Shown here: piece by piece, positions 32,567 to 41,496 of the stretch
How positions within the stretch are numbered: the stretch's first letter is position 1
Layout of the letters: every line of letters starts with the position of its first letter
NCBI RefSeq assembly: GCF_001514285.1
Contig: NZ_KQ949035.1
Span: 124,001-188,000 of the forward strand
From: Streptomyces sp. DSM 15324
GTDB taxonomy: Bacteria; Actinomycetota; Actinomycetes; Streptomycetales; Streptomycetaceae
Direction: 5' to 3'
Length of the DNA stretch: 64,000 bases
The notes under the pieces: generated by a model
Told to the model about the DNA's origin: nothing
The model's database searches: none
The model's input: only the letters and a program-made list of their open reading frames with translations
Position numbers and translations under genes: made by a program

Positions 32567-33490
32567 ATGAGCTCCCCCACTGGGCCCGCGTCCGGCCTGC
32601 CCGTACGAATGCCGCGCCCCCGCCAGCCCGGGCGGCACCGGCGACCCGAGCCGTTGGCGGCTCCCGAAGGCGCGCCCGCGCTCGTCCTCGCGGTGCCGGG
32701 CACCCCGAGCGGGGCCACCCGCGGCATCGCCGAGGAGATCGTGAGCATCGCCCGCTCCGAGCTCCCCGGCCTCGACGCGCGCATCGGTTACCTTGACGGG
32801 GACGACAACGAGTTCCCCGCCCTCCAGTCCGTCCTCGCGCACGCCGCCGAGGAGCGCACCGCCCGCTACGAGCAGGCCCGCGCCGCCGGTCACGACGTCA
32901 AGGAGCCGGACGGCCCCGTCGGCGTCGTCGTGCCGCTGCTGGCCGGCCCCGACAGCGCGCTGCTGCGCCAGGTCCGCCAGGCCGTGATGGAGAGCCGGGT
33001 CGCCGCCGATCTGACCGACGTCCTCGGCCCGCACCCGCTGCTCGCCGAGGCGCTGCACGTACGGCTGTCCGAGGCCGGTCTGGCCCGTGCGGACCGGGCC
33101 CGGCTGTTCACCGTGGCGACCGCCGCGGACGGCATCATCCTGGCCTCCGTGGGCGGCGACGAGGCCGTGCAGGCCGCCGGGATCACCGGCATGCTGCTCG
33201 CCGCGCGTCTCGCCGTGCCGGTGATGGCCGCCGCGCTCGACCAGGAGGGCTCCATCGCCTCCGTGGCCGACCAGCTGCGCTCCTCCGGCTCCCAGCAGCT
33301 GGCGCTCGCGCCGTACCTGATCGGCCCGGAGATCGACGCCACGCTGATCGAGGAGGCCGCCAAGGAAGCGGACTGCGCCGCCGCCGAGGCGCTCGGCGCC
33401 TACCCGGCGATCGGCAAGCTCGCGCTGGCCAAGTACACGACCGCCCTGGGCATCGCCCCACCGCAGCCGCAGGGCGCGCCGGTCCGCTGA
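32567..33490 (+). CDS. CbiX/sirohydrochlorin-chelatase-like protein
   Basis: 307 residues. After a Pro/Arg-rich N-terminus, ALVLAVPGTPSGATRGIAEEIVSIARSELPGLDARIGYLDGD resembles the first CbiX half, with GTPSG in place of the metal-ligand HG of true chelatases. A second half, PLLAGPDSALLRQVRQAVMESR...LGPHPLLAEALHVRLSEAG, carries the conserved LGPHPLL. It is long for a chelatase. The absence of the first His suggests altered or lost chelatase activity. A TAACAT -10-like box lies at 32553-32558, only 9 nt before the ATG, so the transcript may be nearly leaderless. A terminator follows the gene. Confidence 0.78.
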   Translation: MSSPTGPASGLPVRMPRPRQPGRHRRPEPLAAPEGAPALVLAVPGTPSGATRGIAEEIVSIARSELPGLDARIGYLDGDDNEFPALQSVLAHAAEERTARYEQARAAGHDVKEPDGPVGVVVPLLAGPDSALLRQVRQAVMESRVAADLTDVLGPHPLLAEALHVRLSEAGLARADRARLFTVATAADGIILASVGGDEAVQAAGITGMLLAARLAVPVMAAALDQEGSIASVADQLRSSGSQQLALAPYLIGPEIDATLIEEAAKEADCAAAEALGAYPAIGKLALAKYTTALGIAPPQPQGAPVR

Positions 33491-33523
33491 CCGGCCGACC
33501 GTCAAGGACGCCGCACGACGCGA

Positions 33524-33555
33524 AAGGGCCCGCTCCGATCGAGGAGCGGGCCCTT
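33524..33555 (+). terminator. Hairpin terminator after the CbiX-like gene
   Basis: AAGGGCCCGCTCC (33524-33536) pairs perfectly with GGAGCGGGCCCTT (33543-33555), loop 6 nt, beginning 34 nt after the stop. It could serve both convergent genes. Confidence 0.75.
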
Positions 33556-33580
33556 CGCCGTGCCGTGGGGCAGCCGGGGC

Positions 33581-33625
33581 GGGGAGCAGGCGAGGCGGGG
33601 AGCAGGCGGGATCGGGGAGCAGGCG
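33581..33625. repeat. Three short direct repeats GGGGAGCAGGCG
   Basis: Exact copies start at 33581, 33597 and 33614 (spacing 16 and 17 nt) between two convergent gene ends. No function can be assigned. Confidence 0.7.
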
Positions 33626-33676
33626 CGGTCGGGACCAGCGCCGAGGGGGCCGGTTGACCGTCCGGACGGAACGGCG

Positions 33677-34723
33677 TCAGCCCAGGACCACGCACGAGGC
33701 GGCCGGCAGCGGCAGTGAGCCCGCGCGCCGGGGCTGGCCGGAGGCGGGGTCCAGGGTGAACCAGGTGACGTCGCCGGAGCGCTCGTTGGCGACGTAGAGG
33801 GTTCTGCCGCAGGCGGAGACGGCCAGGTCCCTCGGCCAGTGGCCCGCGCAGGGCACCGTCCCGGCCGGCCGCAGCGCGTCGCCCTCCCCCTCGACGGCGA
33901 ACACGGACAGCACGTCCTCGCCGCGCGTGGCCGTCCACACGAACCGGCCGTCCGGCGCCACGGCGACGCCCGAGGGGTAGGCGTCCCCGTCGGGGGCGCC
34001 GGGCAGTACCGGCACCTCCGCCAGGGGTTTCAGGGAGCCGTCGAGGGCGTCCCAGCGGCACACGGTGACGGTCGGGGTGAGTTCGTTGACCACGTAGGCG
34101 TACGAGCCGTCGGGGTGGAAGGCGAGGTGGCGCGGCCCCGAGCCGGGGCGCAGGGCGTGTTCGCGGTGCAGGACGGGCGTGCCGTCGCGCAGGGCGCACA
34201 CCCGCACCGAGTCCGTCCCGAGGTCCACGCTGACCGCCCAGCGTCCGCTGGGGTCGGCCTGTACCTGGTGGGCGTGCGGCCCCTGCTGGCGGCGGGTGTG
34301 CGGGCCGGAGCCGGTGTGGTGCAGAACGCCGGAGGCGGTCCGGGCGAGGCCGCCGTCCGCCCGGACGGGGACGGCCGTGACGCTGCCGGAGCCGTAGTTC
34401 GCGGTCAGGACGTGGCCGTCGAACAGTCCGAGGTGGGTGGGGCCGCTGCCGCCGACCGGCACGGGCGCCCCGGCCGCCTCCGGCAGGTCACCGGTGACCC
34501 GGTACGCGGCGACCGTGCCCTCGGCCGTCTCGCTGACGGCGTAGAGCGTGCCGCCGTCGGCCGACAGGGCCAGGTAGGACGGGTCGGGCAGCGCGTCGAG
34601 GCTGCTGAGGGCGGTGAGCGCCCCGCTGTCCGGGTCCACGGCGGCGGTCACGATGCCGGGCCCGCCGGCCGCCGTGAACGAGCCGATGAACGCACGCCGG
34701 GTCCGTCCGCCGAGGTCTGCCAC
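33677..34723 (-). CDS. Lactonase family (6-phosphogluconolactonase-like) beta-propeller protein
   Basis: 348 residues from a GTG at 34723 (MADLGGRTRRAFIGSFTAAGGPGIVTAAVDPDSGAL). Seven-bladed lactonase features include NPSYLALS-type DPSYLALSADGGTLYAVSE, GPTHLGLFDGHVLTANYGSGSVTAVPV, GPHAHQVQADPSGRWAVSVDLGTD (catalytic-site His), GPRHLAFHPDGSYAYVVNELTPTV and WPRDLAVSACGRTLYVANERSGD. These proteins hydrolyse sugar lactones such as 6-phosphogluconolactone; some members differ. No signal peptide is seen. A DasR-like palindrome lies 57 nt upstream, so amino-sugar-responsive control is possible. Confidence 0.9.
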   Translation of the reverse strand: MADLGGRTRRAFIGSFTAAGGPGIVTAAVDPDSGALTALSSLDALPDPSYLALSADGGTLYAVSETAEGTVAAYRVTGDLPEAAGAPVPVGGSGPTHLGLFDGHVLTANYGSGSVTAVPVRADGGLARTASGVLHHTGSGPHTRRQQGPHAHQVQADPSGRWAVSVDLGTDSVRVCALRDGTPVLHREHALRPGSGPRHLAFHPDGSYAYVVNELTPTVTVCRWDALDGSLKPLAEVPVLPGAPDGDAYPSGVAVAPDGRFVWTATRGEDVLSVFAVEGEGDALRPAGTVPCAGHWPRDLAVSACGRTLYVANERSGDVTWFTLDPASGQPRRAGSLPLPAASCVVLG

Positions 34724-34780
34724 CGCTGTCCCCTCTCGGTCGCTGCTGTCCGGGGGTGACGGTAGCAGTTGATCGGCGCA

Positions 34781-34791
34781 GGTCTAGACCA
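34781..34791. promoter_or_regulatory. DasR-like site (GGTCTAGACCA)
   Basis: GGTCTAGACC is a perfect 10-bp palindrome extended by A. It matches 11 contiguous positions of the 16-bp DasR consensus (AGTGGTCTAGACCACT) but lacks the outer bases. DasR is the GntR-family repressor controlling N-acetylglucosamine use in Streptomyces. The site lies between FUSC and lactonase genes, 57 nt before the lactonase start. Confidence 0.5.
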
Positions 34792-34807
34792 GACCCGCGC
34801 CGAAACG

Positions 34808-36382
34808 TCACGCCCCGACCAGTGGTGATCCCGACGGGGTCCGCAGCGGCTGGGACAGCTCCGCCAGGGCGTGCTCCAGACCGTGCAGGTGCGCCAGGGC
34901 GGGCAGTGCGGGTTCGGTGGCCGGGGGCCGTTGCCCGGGGACCGCCGCCGCCACCCCGCCGTCGGTCAGGGCCTCCACGGCCGCCTGCACGCGCCAGCAG
35001 GCCGCGGCCAGCCGGGCGTCGTGCGAGGCCTCGGGGTCGGCGGCGACGGCGGCCAGACCCCGGCTCTCGCGGGCGCAGTCGTCGAGCAGGGCCAGCACCC
35101 GGCGGGCTCGTCGCTTGCGGCCGAGCATCGGGTTCAGGGGGTGCACGAGCGGGGCGACGGCGAGGCGGACCCGGCCGAGGAGCTGTTCCAGCTCGGCGGC
35201 CCTCCCGGCCGGGTCGGCGAAGGGGTCGCCGGCGAGGCGGGCCGCGGCCTCGGCGGTGCAGGCGTGGACACAGCGCAGGGCGCGCTGGATCCAGGCGTCG
35301 GTGATGGTGTGCGTGGTCACCGGCAGGACGAACAGCACGGCCAGCGCGGCACCGAGCGCGCCCACCGCGGTCTCGGCGAGCCGCAGCGCCAGCAGCGCGG
35401 GGGTGAGGACGCCGAGGAGGCCGTAGAGCAGTTCGGCGAGCAGGGTCACCCAGAGCATCATCCAGGTGTAGGAGACGGCGGCCGTGTAGAAGATGCCGAA
35501 GACCGAGAGCGCCACCAGGGCGGCGGTGGGGCCGGGGGCGCCGTGCACCGGGACCGCGACCAGGAGCCCGAGTCCGATGCCGATCACCGTGCCGAGGACC
35601 CGGCGGAATCCGCGCACCAGGGTCTCGCCGCGCGAGGCGGTGTTGACGAAGATCCACCAGGTGGCGCCGACGGCCCAGTACCAGCGCTGCCCGGAGACGA
35701 GCTGGCCGAGGACGAGGGCGAAGCCCGCGCCGGCGGTCGCCTGGACGGCCTGGCGGGTGGTGACCCGGGCCAGACCGCGGCCGCCGGGCGGGGCGGGCAC
35801 CGGCGCCGGGGGCGTGCGGCGCTCGTAGCACCACGCCCCGAAGCGCACCGCCGCTGCGGCCGTCAGGGACAGCGCGAGGGAGGCGTACAGCTCGGGGAGG
35901 TCTCCGGTCGCCGCGTGCAGGAACTGGGCGACGAAGAACATCATGAACGCGAAGACGCCCAGGCTGTGCCCGCGCGGCCCCCAGCGGCGGGCGTACACGC
36001 CCACGCCGATGACGGCGAGGAAGGTGAGGTCGCGGACCGCGGGGTGGTCGTGCAGGACGGCCGCCGCGGTGAGCACGGGCAGGCCCACGGCGGGCAGCAG
36101 GGCGGTGGTGACCGCCTGGCCCCGCACGGAGGCGTCCGCGACGGTGAACAGGGCGAGCATGGCCGCGAGGCCGCCGGTGACGATCCCGGGGAGCGTGTGC
36201 CCGGCGAGACCGCACGCGACGACGGCCAGGCCGATGCCCAGGACGGCCCGGGCGGCGAAGCGCAGCCGGGTCCGCCCCGGGTCCGGAGCCGTGAACACCC
36301 TCTTCAGCACTGCTTCCCACCCCTGTCGGACGTCCGCACGAAAAAGGCGCCGCGGGGTCCGCAGCGCCATTGACGCGTCCAT
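34808..36382 (-). CDS. FUSC-family membrane protein
   Basis: 524 residues. Two blocks of hydrophobic helices (about residues 40-180 and 215-350) are followed by a cytoplasmic C-terminal domain rich in Arg and Glu. The FUSC signature is in the second block: GQRWYWAVGATWWIFVNTASRGETLVRGFRRVLGTVIGIGLGLLVA, close to the fusaric-acid-resistance/AaeB consensus with its TxxRxxxRxxGTxxG motif. The family is linked to efflux of aromatic acids, though many members are uncharacterised. No membrane-fusion partner is encoded nearby, as usual in Gram-positive bacteria. The lactonase gene lies downstream in the same direction, 84 nt away. Confidence 0.9.
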   Translation of the reverse strand: MDASMALRTPRRLFRADVRQGWEAVLKRVFTAPDPGRTRLRFAARAVLGIGLAVVACGLAGHTLPGIVTGGLAAMLALFTVADASVRGQAVTTALLPAVGLPVLTAAAVLHDHPAVRDLTFLAVIGVGVYARRWGPRGHSLGVFAFMMFFVAQFLHAATGDLPELYASLALSLTAAAAVRFGAWCYERRTPPAPVPAPPGGRGLARVTTRQAVQATAGAGFALVLGQLVSGQRWYWAVGATWWIFVNTASRGETLVRGFRRVLGTVIGIGLGLLVAVPVHGAPGPTAALVALSVFGIFYTAAVSYTWMMLWVTLLAELLYGLLGVLTPALLALRLAETAVGALGAALAVLFVLPVTTHTITDAWIQRALRCVHACTAEAAARLAGDPFADPAGRAAELEQLLGRVRLAVAPLVHPLNPMLGRKRRARRVLALLDDCARESRGLAAVAADPEASHDARLAAACWRVQAAVEALTDGGVAAAVPGQRPPATEPALPALAHLHGLEHALAELSQPLRTPSGSPLVGA

Positions 36383-36498
36383 AGGAACATCTGGGCGGCA
36401 GATGGTTCAACCGGCGCGATGACCACTGGGCCAATGGTGCAGTGCCGACCTCCTCGGGTGGGCCGACGGGGTGCCATCGGACCAGCGGCGGCGGCACT

Positions 36499-37149
36499 TC
36501 ACCGGCCGGCCGCCGTGCGCAGGGCGCGCAGTACATCGGCGTCGCCGAGCTGGCCGAAGTCGTCGTACCAGAGGCCGACGGCCGTGAAGGCGGCCGGCCG
36601 GTGCAGACAGATCACGTCGTCCGCCTCGGACCGCAGCAGCGCGACCGTCTCCGGGGCGCCGACCGGTACCGCCAGGACGGTGCGGCGGGGCGCCGCGCGC
36701 CGCAGGGAGCGCAGGGCGGCGCGGGCCGTGGCTCCGGTCGCGAGGCCGTCGTCGACCACGATCGCGGTACGTCCGCGCAGGTCGGGGGCGGAGCGGCCGT
36801 CCCGGTAGAGCAGCTCACGGCGACGCAGTTCGGCGCGCTCGCGCTCCACCACCGGGGCGAGGTCGCGCTCGGTGAGGCCGAGTGCGCCCAGGGTGGCCCG
36901 GTCGAAGAGCGGCTCGGCGTCGCCGACGAGCGCGCCGACGCCGAGTTCCGGCTGGAACGGCGCGCCGATCTTCCGTACGACGAGCACGTCGAGCGGCGCG
37001 TCGAGCGCGCGGGCGACCTCCTCGGCCACGGCGGCACCGCCCCGGGGCAGGGCGAGGACGACGGGGGCGGGCAGTTCGCCGTCCTCCTGGCGCGCCCGCA
37101 GCACCGCGGCGAGCTCGCGTCCGGCCTGTGCACGGTCAGCGAACCGCAT
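36499..37149 (-). CDS. Type I phosphoribosyltransferase family protein
   Basis: 216 residues. The PRPP-binding motif RTAIVVDDGLATGATARAAL is at about residue 127-146, and the N-terminal VLALPRGGAAVAEEVARALDAPLDVLVVRKIGAP is typical of the stand-alone phosphoribosyltransferase group found beside dienelactone-type hydrolases. The C-terminal WYDDFGQLGDADV motif is also characteristic of that group. In this group the substrate is unknown; some members are fused to the hydrolase. Here it overlaps the upstream hydrolase gene by 14 nt, indicating joint expression. Confidence 0.9.
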   Translation of the reverse strand: MRFADRAQAGRELAAVLRARQEDGELPAPVVLALPRGGAAVAEEVARALDAPLDVLVVRKIGAPFQPELGVGALVGDAEPLFDRATLGALGLTERDLAPVVERERAELRRRELLYRDGRSAPDLRGRTAIVVDDGLATGATARAALRSLRRAAPRRTVLAVPVGAPETVALLRSEADDVICLHRPAAFTAVGLWYDDFGQLGDADVLRALRTAAGR

Positions 37150-37855
37150 GACGACCGCCCCTTCCGTCCCGGCGATGCGCTTCCGACCACGACGGCGGCG
37201 GCGCCCGCAGCTGATCGGCGCACCACCGCTTCGCCGCCCCGGCGACCTGCTCCAGCGCCCCGGGCTCCTCGAACAGATGGGTGGCCCCCGGTACGACGTG
37301 GAGGGTGCACGGCCCCCGCAGCCGGCGGGCCGCGTCCTCGTTCAGCCGCCGTACCTCCGGGTCCCGGCCGCCCACGATCAGCAGCACCGGCGCCCGTACG
37401 GCGTCCAGGGCCGCCTCGGCCAGGTCGGGCCGCCCGCCGCGGGAGACCACGGTCAGCACCCGGCCGGGCCGCTCGGCCGCGGCCGTCAGCGCCGCCGCCG
37501 CGCCGGTGCTGGCGCCGAACAGGACGACGGGGAGCCCCTCGGTCTCGGGCCGCGCGGCGAGCCAGTCGACGACGGCGACCACGCGCCCGCCCAGCAGGGG
37601 TATGTCGAAGCGGTGCTCGCCCGTGGACGCGTCCGCGCGCTCCTCGGGCTCGGTGAGCAGGTCGACGAGCAGGGTGCCGAGGCCGGCGAAGCGCAGCTCG
37701 GCGGCGACCGCGCGGTTGCGGGGGCTGTGCCGGGAGCTGCCGCTGCCGTGGGCGAACAGCACCACGGCCCGGGCGTGCTCCGGGACGAGGAGATCACCGG
37801 TGAGCGCCGCGCCGTCGACGGGCACCCGGACCGTCTGGGAGATCATCACCGTCAT
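37136..37855 (-). CDS. Dienelactone hydrolase-like alpha/beta hydrolase
   Basis: 239 residues from the ATG at 37855 (MTVMISQTVRVPVDG), with GAGGAAG upstream; an ATG at 37846 is possible. The fold is clear: VVLFAHGSGSSRHSPRN (oxyanion-hole loop), nucleophile elbow VLFGASTGAAAAL (Ser in GASTG), Asp in LLIVGGRDPEVRRLNEDAA and His in VVPGATHLFEEPGALEQVA. It probably hydrolyses an ester or lactone. The 14-nt overlap with the phosphoribosyltransferase and the recurrent association of the two families suggest a shared, unknown nucleotide-related process. Confidence 0.9.
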   Translation of the reverse strand: MTVMISQTVRVPVDGAALTGDLLVPEHARAVVLFAHGSGSSRHSPRNRAVAAELRFAGLGTLLVDLLTEPEERADASTGEHRFDIPLLGGRVVAVVDWLAARPETEGLPVVLFGASTGAAAALTAAAERPGRVLTVVSRGGRPDLAEAALDAVRAPVLLIVGGRDPEVRRLNEDAARRLRGPCTLHVVPGATHLFEEPGALEQVAGAAKRWCADQLRAPPPSWSEAHRRDGRGGRHAVR

Positions 37856-38048
37856 CTTCTTCCTCGGGCGAGTACGGCGCCGCGCGTGGCCCCCACCCCG
37901 GCGCCCGCGCGGGTCCCGTGTATCCAGCATGGCACCGGTCGGGCGGCGTCCGGGAGGTGCGGCGGACCATGGCACACCGCGTGAGCCGGCCGGCCGGGCC
38001 GTTGGTACAGTCGGCGAAGATCAGTGCCGTACCGGGAGGCCGGGAGCC

Positions 38049-38525
38049 ATGGCCGTCGACGAGCTGGACACCCGCATCCTGCGGCTGCTGCTCGAACAGC
38101 CGCGGACCAGCGTGCGGGAGTACGCGCGGATCCTCGGTGTCGCGCGCGGCACCCTCCAGGCCCGGCTGGACCGGCTGGAGCGGGACGGGGTGATCACCGG
38201 CAGCGCCCCCTCGCTCTCCCCCGCCGCGCTCGGTCATCCGGTGCTGGCGTTCGTGCACATCGAGGTCACCCAGGGGCATCTCGACGACGTGGGCGACGCG
38301 CTGGCCGCCGTACCGGAGATCGTCGAGGCGTTCTCGATCACCGGGGGCGGGGATCTGCTCACCCGGGTGGTGGCGCGGGACAACGCCCATCTGGAGGACG
38401 TGATCCAGAAGCTCATCAGCCTCCCCGGAGTGGTCCGCACCCGGACCGAGGTCGCGCTGCGCGAGCGCGTACCGCACCGTCTGCTGCCGCTGGTGGAGTC
38501 GATCGGCCGCGCGGCCCGCAGGTGA
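38049..38525 (+). CDS. Lrp/AsnC-family transcriptional regulator
   Basis: 158 residues, typical length. The N-terminal helix-turn-helix reads LDTRILRLLLEQPRTSVREYARILGVARGTLQARLDRLERDGVITG, and the C-terminal RAM (amino-acid-binding) domain follows with VLAFVHIEVTQGHLDDVGDALAAVPEIVEAFSITGGGDLLTRVVARDNAHLEDVIQKLISLPGVVRTRT. GGGAG precedes the ATG. Lrp proteins form octamers that respond to amino acids. No amino-acid gene is adjacent, so its regulon is not evident. Confidence 0.93.
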   Translation: MAVDELDTRILRLLLEQPRTSVREYARILGVARGTLQARLDRLERDGVITGSAPSLSPAALGHPVLAFVHIEVTQGHLDDVGDALAAVPEIVEAFSITGGGDLLTRVVARDNAHLEDVIQKLISLPGVVRTRTEVALRERVPHRLLPLVESIGRAARR

Positions 38526-38555
38526 CTCTCTCAACTTCCTTTCTGGTCAGGCCCG

Positions 38556-38584
38556 TTGACGCCTTCCCGTCCCCCCTCTAACGT
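38556..38584 (+). promoter_or_regulatory. Vegetative-type promoter of the GH127-like gene
   Basis: TTGACG (38556-38561) and TAACGT (38579-38584) are separated by 17 nt, a good match to the main sigma factor consensus. It places transcription start about 95 nt before the ATG at 38689. Confidence 0.6.
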
Positions 38585-38688
38585 CTGGTCGACCATCCGC
38601 ACATCGTTCGTGATTCCGAACAGCGCGCTCGGGCACCTCCTGGCGCGCGATGGCGAACACACCCCCTTGTGGATCAGAGGAGCAGTAC

Positions 38689-41496
38689 ATGGCACCTCCC
38701 CTCAGCAGACGGACCCTCCTCCAGAGCGCGATCCTCGCCGCCGCGGCCCCCGGTGTCGGCGCGGCGGTGGCCCCCGCGGCCTCGGCGGCCACGCCTGCGC
38801 CGCCGGCCTCCTGGGCGCTCCAGCCCTTCGCGCTCCAGGACGTGGCCCTCGGCGCCGGGATCTTCGCCACCAAGCGGAAGCTGATGCTCGACCACGCCCG
38901 CGGCTACGACGTCAACCGGCTGCTCCAGGTCTTCCGGGCCAACGCCGGCCTCGCCACGCTGGGCGCGGTCGCGCCGGGCGGCTGGGAGGGGCTCGACGGC
39001 GAGGCCAACGGCAATCTGCGCGGTCACTACACCGGGCACTTCCTGACCATGCTGGCGCAGGCGTACGCGAGCACCGGCGAGCAGGTGTTCGCCGACCGCG
39101 TCGCGACCGTGGTCGGCGCGCTGTCCGAGGTCCGCGCGGCCCTGCGCACGGACCCGAAGATGCTGGCCGTCACCGGGAAGTGGGGCGGGGGGCTGGAACT
39201 GGTGCGCGGCTCCTACCAGTACGTCGACCTGCCCGCCACCGTGCTGAACGGCGCCTCCGCGATCACCCTGTCGACGTGGGTCAAGCCCACCCATGACGCC
39301 GACTGGCAGCGGGTGTTCGACTTCGGCGACAACACCACCCGGTACATGTACCTGGCGAGCCGCAACGCGAGCGGTGTGCCCCGGTTCGCCATCACGACCG
39401 GCGGCGCGGGCGGCGAGCAGGGCCTCAACGGGACGGCCGCGCTGCCGCTGAACCAGTGGAGCCACCTCGCGGTCACCCTCTCGGGCAGCACCGGCACCCT
39501 GTACGTCAACGGCACGGCCGTGGCGACGAACACGGCGATGACCCTCACCCCGGCGGCACTCGGCACGCTCACCCACAACTGGCTGGGCCGCTCGAACTAC
39601 TCCGGCGACCCCCTGTACGCCGGCTGCTACGACGAGTTCAACGTGTGGTCGCGGGTCCTCACCCAGGCCGAGATCACCTCGCTTCAGACCAGCGAGGCCA
39701 AGCTCTCCTCGCCCGGACTCGGCGACCTCGCGTCGTACTGGTTCCAGGCGACCGCCGGCGGCACCTTCCCGGACGCCTCGGGCCGCGGGCTGACGGCCAC
39801 CCTGAAGCGCACCTGGGGCGGTCCCAGCCACCCCGGGTTCCTGGCCGCCTGTCCGGAGACCCAGTTCATCCTCCTGGAGTCGATGACCGGCAGCGACTAC
39901 ACCAAGGTCTGGGCGCCGTACTACACCGCGCACAAGATCCTGCGCGGCCTGCTGGACGCCTACCTCGCCACCGACGACGCCCGTGCCCTCGATCTCGCGT
40001 CCGGCCTGGGCGACTGGATGCACTCCCGGTTGTCGGTGCTCTCCGAGGCGACGCTCCAGCGGATGTGGGGGCTGTTCTCCAGCGGGGAGTTCGGCGGGAT
40101 CGTCGAGGCGATCGTCGATCTGCACGCGTTCACCGGGAAGGCCGAACACCTCGCGCTGGCCAAGCTGTTCGACCTCGACTCGCTGATCGACGCGTGCGCC
40201 GCGAACACCGACACGCTCGACGGGCTGCACGCCAACCAGCACATCCCGATCTTCACCGGACTGCTCAGGCTGTACGACGCGACGGGCGAGACCCGCTACC
40301 TGACGGCGGCGAAGAACTTCTGGGGCATGGTCGTCCCGCACCGCATGTACGGCATCGGTGGCACCAGCACCGGCGAGTTCTGGAAGGCGCGGGACGCCAT
40401 CGGGGGCACGATCAGCGCCACGAACGCGGAGACCTGCTGCGCGTACAACCTGCTGAAGCTGAGCCGGACCCTGTTCTTCCACGAGCAGAACCCGGCCTAC
40501 ATGGACTACTACGAGCGGACTCTGCTCAACCAGGTCCTCGGCTCCAAGCAGGACACCGCCGACGCGGAGAAGCCGCTCGTCACGTACTTCATCGGCCTCA
40601 CTCCCGGCCATGTGCGCGACTACACCCCCAAGGAGGGCACCACCTGCTGCGAGGGCACCGGGATGGAGAGCGCCACCAAGTACCAGGACTCGGTGTACTT
40701 CAAGGCCGCCGACGGCAGCGCGCTGTACGTGAACCTCTACAGTCCGTCCACGCTGACCTGGGCGGAGAAGGGCGTCACGGTCACCCAGACCACCGCCTAC
40801 CCGGTGGAACAGGGCACGACGCTCACCTTCGGCGGGAGCAGTGCGGCCTTCGGGCTCCGGCTGCGGGTGCCGTCCTGGGCGACCGCGGGCTTCCGGGTGA
40901 CGGTCAACGGCAGCGCGGTGAGCGGCACTCCGGTCGCCGGGAGCTACTTCACGGTGTCCCGCACCTGGAAGTCCGGTGACGTCGTACGCGTGAGCGTGCC
41001 GTTCCGGCTGCGCGTCGAGAAGGCCCTGGACGACCCGTCGTTGCAGACCCTGTTCTACGGACCGGTGAACCTGGTCGCCCGCAACCCCTCAACCGACTAC
41101 CTGCAGTTCGGGCTGTACGCCAACGCGGCCCTCTCCGGCGATCTGCTGCCCTCGCTGGCGCCGGTGAGCGGCACGTCCCTCCACTTCACGCTGAACGGCA
41201 CCGAGTTCGCGCCGTTCTTCGAGGGGACGGAGGACCCCACGCACGCCTACGTCCGGCGCTCGGAGCCGAAGGCCGTCTTCGGCACCGTCGACTCAGGGGT
41301 CGCCAATCCCGCGAAGCCGGACGGCACCACGCTGCTCGACGAGGTGTGGGCGGCGGCGCCGTTCGCCTCCGAGGCGGCCCTCGTCGCCCGGGTGCGGACG
41401 GTGGTGGACGCCTGGGTGGCCACCGGGCTGCTGACGTCGGCGGACGGCGAGAAGGTGGTGAGCACCGCGGCCGCGGCGAGTTACGTGGCTGCCTAG
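38689..41496 (+). CDS. Secreted GH127-type beta-L-arabinofuranosidase-like protein with inserted LamG domain
   Basis: 935 residues. The signal is Tat-like (LSRRTLLQSAILAAAAPGVGAAV...ASAA). Residues about 45-165 carry the N-terminal part of the alpha/alpha barrel (DVALGAGIFATKRKLMLDHARGYD; GWEGLDGEANGNLRGHYTGHFLTMLAQAYA). A LamG/concanavalin-like domain occupies about 170-335 (YVDLPATVLNGASAITLSTWVKP ... WSHLAVTLSGSTGTLYVNG). The barrel resumes at about 380. The zinc/nucleophile residues expected for GH127 are visible: E581, C583 (ETCC) and C653/C654 (TTCCEGTGMES). It should cleave L-arabinofuranoside or a related sugar outside the cell. AGAGGAG precedes the ATG. Confidence 0.87.
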   Translation: MAPPLSRRTLLQSAILAAAAPGVGAAVAPAASAATPAPPASWALQPFALQDVALGAGIFATKRKLMLDHARGYDVNRLLQVFRANAGLATLGAVAPGGWEGLDGEANGNLRGHYTGHFLTMLAQAYASTGEQVFADRVATVVGALSEVRAALRTDPKMLAVTGKWGGGLELVRGSYQYVDLPATVLNGASAITLSTWVKPTHDADWQRVFDFGDNTTRYMYLASRNASGVPRFAITTGGAGGEQGLNGTAALPLNQWSHLAVTLSGSTGTLYVNGTAVATNTAMTLTPAALGTLTHNWLGRSNYSGDPLYAGCYDEFNVWSRVLTQAEITSLQTSEAKLSSPGLGDLASYWFQATAGGTFPDASGRGLTATLKRTWGGPSHPGFLAACPETQFILLESMTGSDYTKVWAPYYTAHKILRGLLDAYLATDDARALDLASGLGDWMHSRLSVLSEATLQRMWGLFSSGEFGGIVEAIVDLHAFTGKAEHLALAKLFDLDSLIDACAANTDTLDGLHANQHIPIFTGLLRLYDATGETRYLTAAKNFWGMVVPHRMYGIGGTSTGEFWKARDAIGGTISATNAETCCAYNLLKLSRTLFFHEQNPAYMDYYERTLLNQVLGSKQDTADAEKPLVTYFIGLTPGHVRDYTPKEGTTCCEGTGMESATKYQDSVYFKAADGSALYVNLYSPSTLTWAEKGVTVTQTTAYPVEQGTTLTFGGSSAAFGLRLRVPSWATAGFRVTVNGSAVSGTPVAGSYFTVSRTWKSGDVVRVSVPFRLRVEKALDDPSLQTLFYGPVNLVARNPSTDYLQFGLYANAALSGDLLPSLAPVSGTSLHFTLNGTEFAPFFEGTEDPTHAYVRRSEPKAVFGTVDSGVANPAKPDGTTLLDEVWAAAPFASEAALVARVRTVVDAWVATGLLTSADGEKVVSTAAAASYVAA

